Position numbers and translations under genes: made by a program
Shown: one piece after another, positions 1-7,969 of the stretch
Numbering within the stretch: position 1 is the first letter of the stretch
How the letters are laid out: every line of letters starts with the position of its first letter
The notes under the pieces: generated by a model
Database searches by the model: none
Told to the model about the DNA's origin: nothing
Seen by the model: the letters and a program-made list of their open reading frames with translations, nothing else
Assembly: GCF_014692495.1 (NCBI RefSeq)
Contig: NZ_JACOIJ010000016.1
Location: forward strand, 17,274-81,273
Source of the DNA: Sphingobacterium litopenaei
Lineage (GTDB): Bacteria > Bacteroidota > Bacteroidia > Sphingobacteriales > Sphingobacteriaceae
Direction of reading: 5' to 3'
DNA length: 64,000 nt

Positions 1-1
1 T

Positions 2-943
2 GCTAATTATTTAGATTTAGAACATCATAAATTGAAGAAAATCTTAATCGACAACACCAAATTTGGTGCAGGTCATGGTTTTTTAAAGCACGAACGCTCG
101 GATCATGCTGTATTGGATAACTCCTTGTTTGAAACTAATGCTTTCATTCGAGAATTGAAGGACAAGGCATGGACGCAATTGGGTACTTCTGGAGGAGGTA
201 ATCACTTTGTGGAATTTGGGGTAATGGAGTTCAAAGAGAAGGATGAGGTTTTAAATATTGAAAAAGGTTCTTATTTGGCATTATTGACACATTCAGGTTC
301 TCGAGGAATGGGAGCTACCATAGCAGATCATTATACCAAATTGGCAAAGGAATTATGTAAGTTACCTTTCAAAGCACAAAATTTGGCCTACTTAGATTTG
401 GATTCTGAGGCAGGACATGAATATTGGTTGGCGATGAATTTGGCTGGTGATTATGCTTCTGCTTGTCATGAAATGATTCATGTTAAAATAAAATCAGCCT
501 TAGGAGCTGAATTATTAGCCAAAGTAGAAAACCACCATAATTTTGCTTGGAAAGAGCAAATCAATGGTGAAGAAGTGATCGTACATCGTAAAGGGGCTAC
601 ACCTGCTTCCAAAGACGTTATGGGAATTATCCCGGGTTCTATGGCTACACCAGGATTTTTGGTACGTGGAAAAGGTGAGGAAACTTCTATTAATTCGGCA
701 TCACATGGTGCAGGACGGCTTATGAGCCGTACAAAAGCTATAAAGACATTACGTAAAAATGATCTTAAGACATTGTTGTCAGATCATGGCATTACCTTAA
801 TCGGAGCAGGAATGGATGAAGCACCTATGGCGTATAAAGATATTCATACGGTGATGTCAGCTCAAAAGGATTTAGTGAATATTGTAGCTACTTTCTCGCC
901 AAAAATTGTTCGGATGGCCGATGATGGTTCTCGTGAAGATTGA
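2..943 (+). CDS. rtcB: RtcB-type RNA ligase, 5' end outside window
   Basis: C-terminal about 313 residues of an RtcB family RNA 2',3'-cyclic-phosphate ligase, which joins broken or spliced RNA ends using GTP and Mn2+. The reading frame is open back to the window edge, and RtcB proteins are usually 400-480 residues, so the start lies to the left. The TTG at 32 is not the true start. Visible family motifs are SGGGNHFVEFG, HSGSRGMG and HRKGATPA; the last carries the active-site histidine that is guanylylated in the family. The N-terminal metal-binding Asp/Cys segment is not in view. A strong terminator follows 8 bp after the stop. It marks the left border of the accessory island, because the first island repeat begins 78 bp later. 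Confidence 0.9.
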   Translation, partial: ANYLDLEHHKLKKILIDNTKFGAGHGFLKHERSDHAVLDNSLFETNAFIRELKDKAWTQLGTSGGGNHFVEFGVMEFKEKDEVLNIEKGSYLALLTHSGSRGMGATIADHYTKLAKELCKLPFKAQNLAYLDLDSEAGHEYWLAMNLAGDYASACHEMIHVKIKSALGAELLAKVENHHNFAWKEQINGEEVIVHRKGATPASKDVMGIIPGSMATPGFLVRGKGEETSINSASHGAGRLMSRTKAIKTLRKNDLKTLLSDHGITLIGAGMDEAPMAYKDIHTVMSAQKDLVNIVATFSPKIVRMADDGSRED

Positions 944-950
944 TGACAAT

Positions 951-998
951 AAAAAAATGTTCCTGTTATATCATATGATATAACAGGAACATTTTTTT
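951..998. terminator. Perfect palindromic terminator after rtcB
   Basis: A 48-bp perfect palindrome centred on CATATG, with A-tract and T-tract ends, so it can act in both directions. Its arm contains TCCTGTTATAT, also present in the mfd terminator at 33574-33617. Confidence 0.9.
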
Positions 999-1020
999 CT
1001 ATGTCGTAAAGAACTTCATC

Positions 1021-1150
1021 TCAAACTTTCTTTCAAAATTTATAATCCAATTGTCAAAAAATACAGGAAATTCTATGTTTTCTATATGTTACTTTAAAAA
1101 CACAACTCGCTGATTATTAAGACAATTAAACATTCTGGGTGCCCGTTCAG
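1021..1150. repeat. Island repeat, copy 1
   Basis: First of six related copies. It reads TTTATAATCCAATTGTC, an A-run, a small hairpin (GGAAA at 1066-1070 with TTTTC at 1078-1082), TGTTACTTTAAAA, an AT-rich stretch, then the core ATTCTGGGTGCCCG and TTCAG. It lies 31 bp beyond the stop of the leftward lipoprotein operon. No known element family is recognised. Confidence 0.85.
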
Positions 1151-1180
1151 TTTTATAGGTCATTTAAAATTGGTTCTCAC

Positions 1181-2923
1181 TTATAATACAGAAAATCTTT
1201 GATAAAAAATTTCTGTAGGGAATCGATATAGATTCCCATTGCTAGCGTGGATTATTAAATATTTAGAATCCTTGCTTAGGAAATGATTGCTTTGATATCC
1301 AGGGATTTTATTAATAACTTTCCCTAGAGAGTTTATTATTGCAAGCTCATTAAAACTATAATATCCTGTCCAATCATAAAAAACTTCACGTTCTCTATCA
1401 ATTACCCTTGGTCTAAAAGGAAATGCTGATGTGATGATATTTTTTGTTTGAAAGTCTAGTAAATCATTGTTTTGATTTACAGCCCAAGATTTATGTCCAA
1501 GAAAATAATATCTATTTAAGGCAGTAGTAAATTTCTTACTACTCTCGTGCCATATGGAATGTTCATTAGAGTGAGCTTGGTTTATCAAAAAATCTATTTG
1601 GTTTGGAAGTAGTTGAACGCTTTCTGTATGACCTAGTTCGTTTAGAACTTCTATTTTATGACCATTTTTAGAATCAATGCTTTTAACCCCATTGCCAGAC
1701 ATTCCTTTAGCCTCAGTAACCATTATGCCATATCCATTTTTATTAAAAGCAAGTGATGCTGGGTAATTGTAAGGGTTTTCTGGATGGTCAGTAGCAGGAT
1801 CAATAGGGACTTCAATTGTTTGTAAAATTGTTCCTGAATTTAAATCAATAATCCTAATTTTATTATCGCTGCCATAAGCGTAGTTGGATTTGTTGAATGA
1901 ATTATAAACTATATTAGTAGGTATTGTTGGAACTTTGAAACGTCTTTTAATGACAAACTCGTTAATATCTATTTCTCCAATATGATTATTTTCGGCGTAG
2001 CCGTAGAAAATATTTGAAAGTCCAGTGTTTGTATAAAATCTACTCACTTGCTCCTCATAAGGATTCATCGTAATTAATTTGTCAAAAAATTTGACATTTA
2101 AGTCTAATGTGTCCTGTCCTCCTTTATTATTGATGTATATTTTAAAATCTAAGGGATTTGTCAGTACCACACATCCACTTGTGAAATCAATACTTTTATC
2201 TTTTACATTGTTTATCTTGATCTCAGTCAAACACAAATCGCCTAATTTGCTTATTTGAGGGGATGAAGTAATTGCATCCATTAGGTCTAGCTGAACATTT
2301 AACTTTTCACCTATAGTAGCATAGGCTGTTGTGATTTTATTTTTGCGGTATTGCAAAATGGGGATGATACGTCTACTTCCATTATTGCTAAAAACAACTT
2401 CACCTTCTCTATTTTCTGAACTGTGATTTTGAGTAGCGGTAATTGAGATATTTATTGCATGTTTAGAGATATTTGTAGTGTCTACACGAATCCAATTAGG
2501 TTTTTGGATGTTAAAGTTAGCATTACGTTTGACGTTGAAGTTAAATTTTTTGATTGAAGCGCTTGCAAATAAGGAGTCTTGAGGTACCTCCAAAATGAAT
2601 TGATCATATTTCAGAACTATATTATCATTTAGCGTATCTCTGTTTGTGAAGTCAATGGTATAATCCTGTGTGACAAAGCCAGGCTTACTTATGCGTGCTT
2701 TTAATAGATTTTTGGATAAATCTCCTACTTGCGAGTTTCCTAAAGTTAATAAATGAACTGTATTCGGGTTTATGATTTCGAGTTTTACAGAGTCGACCTT
2801 TCTACTCAAAAATTCGTCCCAGAATGTAAGTTTTAATAGCGTCTTGTTTTGTTTTTCAGGATTATCTTTTACACAGCCTGAGATGATTCCTGCGATCAAA
2901 AATATGATATAGATATATTTCAT
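1181..2923 (-). CDS. BACON-domain lipoprotein with propeller-like C-terminus
   Basis: A 580-residue predicted lipoprotein: hydrophobic signal peptide ending in the lipobox ISGC at about residues 14-17. Residues about 110-200 fit a BACON domain (conserved tryptophan in PNWIRV, NREGEVVF, closing PILQY), a domain found in Bacteroidota surface proteins. The C-terminal half (about 310-580) has repeated short strands of the YncE/propeller kind, for example KIRIIDLNSGTI. It starts 1 bp after the upstream lipoprotein gene ends, so the two form one operon. Role unknown; surface binding or attachment is an inference. It is intact, unlike several other genes of the island, and island repeat copy 1 follows directly downstream. 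Confidence 0.7.
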   Translation of the reverse strand: MKYIYIIFLIAGIISGCVKDNPEKQNKTLLKLTFWDEFLSRKVDSVKLEIINPNTVHLLTLGNSQVGDLSKNLLKARISKPGFVTQDYTIDFTNRDTLNDNIVLKYDQFILEVPQDSLFASASIKKFNFNVKRNANFNIQKPNWIRVDTTNISKHAINISITATQNHSSENREGEVVFSNNGSRRIIPILQYRKNKITTAYATIGEKLNVQLDLMDAITSSPQISKLGDLCLTEIKINNVKDKSIDFTSGCVVLTNPLDFKIYINNKGGQDTLDLNVKFFDKLITMNPYEEQVSRFYTNTGLSNIFYGYAENNHIGEIDINEFVIKRRFKVPTIPTNIVYNSFNKSNYAYGSDNKIRIIDLNSGTILQTIEVPIDPATDHPENPYNYPASLAFNKNGYGIMVTEAKGMSGNGVKSIDSKNGHKIEVLNELGHTESVQLLPNQIDFLINQAHSNEHSIWHESSKKFTTALNRYYFLGHKSWAVNQNNDLLDFQTKNIITSAFPFRPRVIDREREVFYDWTGYYSFNELAIINSLGKVINKIPGYQSNHFLSKDSKYLIIHASNGNLYRFPTEIFYQRFSVL

Positions 2924-2924
2924 C

Positions 2925-4952
2925 TTATTTTAGTAAATCTGTTAATTTTATTCGAATAAATCCCGATTTTGAATTGTTAAATACACAATAAGCATATTGT
3001 CCACTTTTAAAAAAAGTTGTTTTAGTGTGTGAATAGAGGCCATAAGGAAGGATATTTTCATCAATTTTTGACCATGTGTCTGAATTGAAATCGTATTTGT
3101 GAATATCATCTTTCAAAACGAAGCCAAAACCTTCATGTTCAAAAGAAGTCTGCCACATTAGAGGCGGATAATCTGCTTTTCGTATCCATTGGCCAGATTG
3201 TGTGTTATAAGCCATGACCTCGACATTACCAGTCGTTTTGGCGCCTCCTACTACTATAAAGTGATTATTGAGAGAGAGTGCAGTTGCATGTATTCGATTA
3301 CCATATTCTGGAATAGTATTGATCGGGTAATCTGCTAATTGTTCCCATTTATTAGCAGATATATTGTATGCGTATAATGAATTATCGGGTTCGTTGTATA
3401 CATTTTGATAGCTATTAGTTCCACCTGTAATATACAGCTTACCATTGACCATGCTCATTACCGCCCCTCCTCTTTTTAGACCAGGATAATCGTTTAATTT
3501 TTTCCATGTCTTGGTGGCAGGATTGTATTCATGAAAATTTTCAGACTCTTTGCCCGTATACAGGTAAATCAAGTTGTTATTTCCTGCAATAAGTGGAGAC
3601 TCTGTCATATAGGGCACTTGAATTTCCGTAAATGAATTGGTGGAAGAGTGAAATTTCCATAAACGAAAAGGATAATTTATAAAGACATCTTTCTTGCTGG
3701 CGCCAATGTAACTCTCATTATTAATTATAACCGATCCCGAAAAGCTTGTTACTTCAAATGGAGCTTCTGATTGAACTAACTCCCATTTGTCGACTATTTC
3801 AATTTGATCTTTTATGGTGATTTGCTTGTCAAGATAATGAAGAGTAAGCTTCGGTTTTTTTGTCGTATAATAATAATCTCCTCTGGGACTGAAGGATATG
3901 GTTTGGAATCCACCTTGATTACTGACTTGATTGATGTAAACTTCTTTATCATCAAGTTTAACAATATAGTTTGTTCTAGGTAAGCCTTTGAATTTTAACG
4001 AATAATGCTGATTGAGTCTCAAATTCAAGGGAGCCTCTAAGAGTGTGGGCTCCATAAGCCTTAGCTTTTCTGGAGCTTCTATTCGATGATTATTTGCTGT
4101 TAATTCTAGTGTTAGGATTGCATTTTTAATACTGTTGGGTAAAATAAACTTCAGCATGTTTTTTGAGTAAGAAGTTAAGTTTACTGCTATATTATTTAAA
4201 TATACTTTGTTGCCCTCACGCCACGGTGAAAAGTTTTCACCATGAATCGTAATTTCTTGGTCAATATCAACGTTATTAGAGATACTTAATATTTTTGGTG
4301 TTAAAAGGGAGAATTCTTCTTTAGATTTAACTGTTTGATATTCTGTGAATAAAGAAATGATTTGGCTTCCAACTGGAGTATTGGATCCAAGAATCATTTT
4401 TATTTGTTGTCCTGAATTTGTTGGAGCAAAATGCATAGAACTATCACCTACCATAATTTTGGTAAAATGATAATCCTTAAAGTTTCCATATAGAGTTAGC
4501 GTATCATTTATGTTAGCTTTTCGTGGAGAAATAGAGTCTATTTGTATCATCTTTTCTTTCCCAAAAACAAAGGATTTGATTTCTTTTTTGTTGACGGAAC
4601 CATAATTAATCATGTAGCTATAATAATATTTCTGGTTTGTTTTAAAACCTGAGGAAAATGAATAACTGTAGCTTTTGATACTAAGAGGTAGTTCGAAAGG
4701 TTTTGTATGTATAACCTTGGTAAATAATGAGTCTTCACTTACAACAATTGCAAAGGTATATACATCTTGTGTAGGCACACTATTTACCTTAATGGAAAGC
4801 TTTACACCACCATCACTCATTATTTCTGGATTTAAAAGCTCAATGCTTTCTAATTTATTCTGATTTGAGATGTCAGAATCGGTGCTTTTCTTTTCACAAG
4901 AAATTAATGTTAAGATATAAGTCAGAGGAATGAATAATTGTTTTATTCTCAT
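2925..4952 (-). CDS. IPT/TIG and Kelch-repeat lipoprotein
   Basis: A 675-residue predicted lipoprotein with signal peptide and lipobox (LISC at about residues 16-19). Residues about 130-290 hold two IPT/TIG immunoglobulin-like domains (pattern ISP...ndtlTLyG.nF and ISNNVDIDQEITIHGENF). Residues about 390-650 are Kelch repeats, seen as recurring pairs such as NPATKTWKKLNDYPG, NKWEQLADYP and GQWIRKADYP with GGT/GGA turns, predicting a beta-propeller. It is the first gene of a two-gene operon with the BACON lipoprotein. Exported, outer-membrane-anchored binding modules are expected; no catalytic motif is seen. The ligand is unknown. Confidence 0.75.
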   Translation of the reverse strand: MRIKQLFIPLTYILTLISCEKKSTDSDISNQNKLESIELLNPEIMSDGGVKLSIKVNSVPTQDVYTFAIVVSEDSLFTKVIHTKPFELPLSIKSYSYSFSSGFKTNQKYYYSYMINYGSVNKKEIKSFVFGKEKMIQIDSISPRKANINDTLTLYGNFKDYHFTKIMVGDSSMHFAPTNSGQQIKMILGSNTPVGSQIISLFTEYQTVKSKEEFSLLTPKILSISNNVDIDQEITIHGENFSPWREGNKVYLNNIAVNLTSYSKNMLKFILPNSIKNAILTLELTANNHRIEAPEKLRLMEPTLLEAPLNLRLNQHYSLKFKGLPRTNYIVKLDDKEVYINQVSNQGGFQTISFSPRGDYYYTTKKPKLTLHYLDKQITIKDQIEIVDKWELVQSEAPFEVTSFSGSVIINNESYIGASKKDVFINYPFRLWKFHSSTNSFTEIQVPYMTESPLIAGNNNLIYLYTGKESENFHEYNPATKTWKKLNDYPGLKRGGAVMSMVNGKLYITGGTNSYQNVYNEPDNSLYAYNISANKWEQLADYPINTIPEYGNRIHATALSLNNHFIVVGGAKTTGNVEVMAYNTQSGQWIRKADYPPLMWQTSFEHEGFGFVLKDDIHKYDFNSDTWSKIDENILPYGLYSHTKTTFFKSGQYAYCVFNNSKSGFIRIKLTDLLK

Positions 4953-5327
4953 GTTGAATTAATACTTGTGCTTCTATTATTTGATTTTTGGTAAAATAGT
5001 TAATTTGTTTGATAATAAAGCAACTGCTATATCAAGATAGTTTGATTTAATGATGTAAAGTTGCTCATCATAAGAATTAGACTTATGTATTCTGTCATAA
5101 GCTATCCAAAAATTTCTAATGTTTTTACTTGACTTCCTCCCAAAAAACGGGATCATTTTAAATTATTTAATCTGTTACAACATAAGTCTGATAATTAACT
5201 GCAATCCTCGGTGACCCCTCAGTTTTCAGCGGCTAACTATTGGTCAAATCTGCAATCAGTTTTCTTATATCAGGAAATGAAAAGACTTGACTTCTCAATA
5301 TAATTAATTTCGTTGATATAAATTAAA
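4953..5327. other. Intergenic, no gene seen
   Basis: About 375 bp of A+T-rich sequence upstream of the lipoprotein operon and left of repeat copy 2. It should hold the promoter of the lipoprotein pair, but no TTTG/TAnnTTTG pair with 19-bp spacing was recognised. A short leftward open stretch interrupted by a stop lies at about 5167-5283 and was not accepted as a gene. Confidence 0.5.
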
Positions 5328-5490
5328 GTGTAGTTGCGTAGTCACATAGTTGGATAGTTTTCAAACTTTTTATAAAGCTTTATAATCAAAATGTCAAAAA
5401 ACACATGTAAAACGATATTTTTCGTTTGTTACTTTACGAACACAACTTGTTGTAAATCAAATAAATTAAACATTCTGGGTGCCCGCTCAG
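5328..5490. repeat. Island repeat, copy 2 (longest form)
   Basis: Full copy including an outer end of four degenerate 8-bp units of the TAGTY type (about 5328-5360), then TTCAAACTTT, TATAATCAAAATGTC, the hairpin AAACGA (5410-5415) with TCGTTT (5422-5427), GTTACTTT and the core ATTCTGGGTGCCCGCTCAG ending at 5490. It aligns with copy 4 over its whole length. It lies 42 bp beyond the stop of the AbiEii-like gene. Confidence 0.85.
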
Positions 5491-5532
5491 ATGTTATGAG
5501 TCAAATGTAAGGAATTAAGGACAAAAAGATAT

Positions 5533-6360
5533 TTATATAGAATTATTAAAACCTTTATATATATCTTTTAATGCTTTTACAACACTTTCAATAGTTGAAT
5601 CATCATTTAAAGGATTAACCATTAATCGAACAAATGCACTATTTTCTTCCTTTTGTATATGCTTTTCTAAAATATTATTAAGTCTTTTTACTAAACCCTC
5701 ATTGCTACTTGCAATTTTTCTCATTTCTCTCCCTAATACAATTGGTCCGATGCTTTCGAAAACTATATTTTTTGTTTCATCAAATAAATCGTTATGATGT
5801 TGATATATCATTTCATCATTTAATGTAAAAAAATGGACAACTAGATTCGAGATGTCAGTAGCATCCTTTTGACGATGTTCGGGTCTATCATCGTAAGCAA
5901 TAAACTTGAGTAAGGCTATTGCAGGTAATGTTGCTACTTTGAATGAATGTCCAGTCTCAAATTCTACATCTTCTATCCCATTATTATATACATCTATTAA
6001 TCCATCTACACGAATACTGGTCATTCCTTGTCCATTAACAGTGACACTTCCATCATCTTCAATTTCACCAAATGGTAAAATGTCCACTTGCGTACCATCT
6101 GGAGCAATTAGAACAAATGCATTACCTCTATATGGTGTAAATTTTTCAGTATCTATAAGATACGCTCTGATCCGCTGGTACTCATCTTCATTACACACCA
6201 ATACAGCATAATCAACATCTTTTGTTGTTCTAAAACTCATGTTACCTTTTTCGTACCATACTTGTCTAGCTAATGCGCCTATTAAGTAAAAGTCTATATT
6301 TAATTGATTAAAGCTGCGCTCCACTATATCAAATATATGTTTAAGTTCTCCGTGTCTCAT
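5533..6360 (-). CDS. AbiEii-like nucleotidyltransferase toxin
   Basis: A 275-residue nucleotidyltransferase-fold protein of the AbiEii/AbiGii toxin type. The N-terminus has the fold's signature: the loop IGALARQVW at about residues 26-34, followed by the paired acids in TKDVDYAV at about 47-54 that bind metal and NTP. The fold's third acid is probably in QVDILPFGE (about 91-99). It starts 1 bp after the AbiEi-like gene, so the two form one unit as in type IV toxin-antitoxin operons. In that family the toxin transfers nucleotides, shown for some members to act on tRNA acceptor ends, and abortive phage defence results. Placement between island repeats fits mobile defence cargo. Target and activity here are inferred. 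Confidence 0.75.
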   Translation of the reverse strand: MRHGELKHIFDIVERSFNQLNIDFYLIGALARQVWYEKGNMSFRTTKDVDYAVLVCNEDEYQRIRAYLIDTEKFTPYRGNAFVLIAPDGTQVDILPFGEIEDDGSVTVNGQGMTSIRVDGLIDVYNNGIEDVEFETGHSFKVATLPAIALLKFIAYDDRPEHRQKDATDISNLVVHFFTLNDEMIYQHHNDLFDETKNIVFESIGPIVLGREMRKIASSNEGLVKRLNNILEKHIQKEENSAFVRLMVNPLNDDSTIESVVKALKDIYKGFNNSI

Positions 6361-6361
6361 A

Positions 6362-7372
6362 TTAGGAAAAATCTGCTTTTAAATAACTGTCAAAAATCGA
6401 TTCTGCAACCTCTATATTTCTTGGATCTTGACTAATGATTAAATCAGCATAAATTAATATTGGTGGCGCACAGTATTTCTCTAAATTATACGCTTCTTGC
6501 CAAAAATGCTGTATGATTTCAATATCACCTTTAGAGTCTGGTACAAGCATCATTTTTGTCATAAGCTCCATCTTCGATAATTTGGTGTAAAGTGTTTTTA
6601 TTTCGGGTTCAATATAATTTGACATTATGTTCGCACCAGCTTCTCCTCCCCATACATCACCAGGTGCAAGTTGTTGCTCTTTCCAATATTTATTATTTTT
6701 TAAAAACCGATAGCGCCCTACCATTAGTTTTGGTTTCAAGGTCTCGCCATAGCCTGTAATCCATCGGTCTAGTAGCTCTCGTTTACGAGTTATTATATAT
6801 TTATTTCTATTTTTAGCGATTAGATAACCGGCTTCTTGTAAATTATTTATAACTAAAGGAACGTTGCCTAGTGCTACATTTGCTCGATGAGCAATTTCCC
6901 TATAAGACATATTTAAAGCGTTCTTTTCAGTAAGCAATAAAAAGACTATTTTAAGTCCAGTAGGAGTAAATGCTCTGTTAGGTTTTTCTTTTTCCACTGT
7001 TGGTATTCTGTTTCCCTCAATAAAAATATAGCAGCTCTCGTTCCGGAAATAAAAATTTCCAGCTATATCTAAATACGCTATATTTTCATTTCTTAGCATT
7101 TCCTTAGCTTTAGGAAAAATGTTTTGTGCTAAGAGTAAGAACATATCATTTACGTTAGCACGAGCTTTAATTAGTTCTATATGTGTGTGGCGGATTTCTT
7201 TCTTTATGTCCGTTTTAAAACTAATTCTATTTTCGCCTAAAGAAATTGTCAATATTCCATCTATTCCTGTATTTTTAGTATGTTCTAAGAATTCCCACTC
7301 TCCATATATACCCGCTACATTTTGGAGATTGTTCAATGCTTTATTTACCGTCTTGATTTCCTGTTGAGACAT
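6362..7372 (-). CDS. AbiEi-like antitoxin/transcriptional repressor
   Basis: A 336-residue protein of the AbiEi-type antitoxin/regulator family, first gene of the operon with the nucleotidyltransferase. A winged-helix segment is visible at about residues 135-200: a run of helices, then MSYREIAHRANVALGNVPLVI as helix-turn-helix, then GYLIAKNRNKYIITR as wing. The C-terminal half contains WITGYGETLKPKL and GDVWGGEAGA, typical of this group. In the family the antitoxin represses its own promoter through inverted repeats, and one is present 22 bp upstream of the start codon (7395-7411). The start ATG at 7372 is supported by that promoter and operator layout. Confidence 0.75.
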   Translation of the reverse strand: MSQQEIKTVNKALNNLQNVAGIYGEWEFLEHTKNTGIDGILTISLGENRISFKTDIKKEIRHTHIELIKARANVNDMFLLLAQNIFPKAKEMLRNENIAYLDIAGNFYFRNESCYIFIEGNRIPTVEKEKPNRAFTPTGLKIVFLLLTEKNALNMSYREIAHRANVALGNVPLVINNLQEAGYLIAKNRNKYIITRKRELLDRWITGYGETLKPKLMVGRYRFLKNNKYWKEQQLAPGDVWGGEAGANIMSNYIEPEIKTLYTKLSKMELMTKMMLVPDSKGDIEIIQHFWQEAYNLEKYCAPPILIYADLIISQDPRNIEVAESIFDSYLKADFS

Positions 7373-7394
7373 TGGTTGTTCATTTTATTTCGGC

Positions 7395-7411
7395 GTTCAC
7401 GTTACGTGAAC
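7395..7411. promoter_or_regulatory. Operator palindrome of the AbiE operon
   Basis: GTTCACG-TTA-CGTGAAC, a perfect 7-bp inverted repeat over the predicted transcription start. Related half sites (TGTTCAT at about 7378, ATGAACAT at about 7423) flank it. Position and symmetry suit autorepression by the AbiEi-like protein. Confidence 0.7.
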
Positions 7412-7414
7412 AAT

Positions 7415-7445
7415 CAAATTTAATGAACATTATTTAATAATCAAA
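7415..7445 (-). promoter_or_regulatory. Bacteroidota promoter of the AbiE operon
   Basis: On the minus strand, TTTG (7445-7442), a spacer of exactly 19 bp, then TAAATTTG (7422-7415). This matches the TTTG-N19-TAnnTTTG consensus of the primary sigma factor of the phylum. The start would fall inside the operator palindrome. Confidence 0.85.
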
Positions 7446-7543
7446 GAAATATTATATGTTTAAAACTTGAATTAAATATATAAGAGTTTAGTTCGTGGAT
7501 AATAAACAGATAATGGTTCTATTATCCGGATATTATCTAACTT

Positions 7544-7654
7544 CATATAATCGGATTGTCAAAAAAAAAGGAAATACTGTGTTTTCTATTTGTTACTTTA
7601 AAATCGTAACTAATTGATTTTTACACTAATTGAGCATTCTGGGTGCCCGCTCAG
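7544..7654. repeat. Island repeat, copy 3
   Basis: Shorter copy: ATAATCGGATTGTC, A-run, hairpin GGAAA (7570-7574) with TTTTC (7582-7586), TTGTTACTTTAAAA, and the core ATTCTGGGTGCCCGCTCAG ending at 7654. It lies directly against the truncated cupin gene, whose frame runs into it. Confidence 0.85.
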
Positions 7655-7840
7655 TTTGATAAGAAGCAAAGATATAGATTTATACTCTATATGCTTATGG
7701 TATTCTTCATCAGTAACTGGTTTTAACCATATAGCCCCACCGCCATTTATATTTGTGCCAATAGCGATATGTTTCATTGTATCTGTGGAAGTTGCGCCAT
7801 GCCAATGTGTGATAATTTGACGCATTTTAAAATGCTCCAC
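7610..7840 (-). pseudogene. Cupin gene fragment joined to repeat copy 3
   Basis: An open frame of 76 codons whose first about 50 residues look like the C-terminal end of a small cupin of the kind often paired with carboxymuconolactone decarboxylases: THWHGAT, HIAIGTN, GAIWLKPVTDEEY. Complete members are 130-160 residues, so the N-terminal barrel half is missing; upstream DNA shows no matching coding sequence. The family normally ends shortly after the PVTDEEY segment, whereas here the frame continues into repeat copy 3, so the last about 15 codons are repeat sequence. The likely explanation is a remnant cut at both sides when the island was rearranged. Confidence 0.6.
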
Positions 7841-7969
7841 GATAAGAATGATATATAGTAACCTTTAAAAAAAAACACTTACCATAAACGTCTCAGAATT
7901 AATAGTTTGATTACCCACACATCATATAATCTTTACATAACTCTTATAGATTTGTCGCAATAAAGATTT

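Noticed and set aside
5167..5283. Leftward stretch resembling a gene end, interrupted by a TAG at 5235-5233
   Set aside because: Only about 40 codons, no recognisable family and an internal stop. It may be a gene remnant, but evidence is insufficient.
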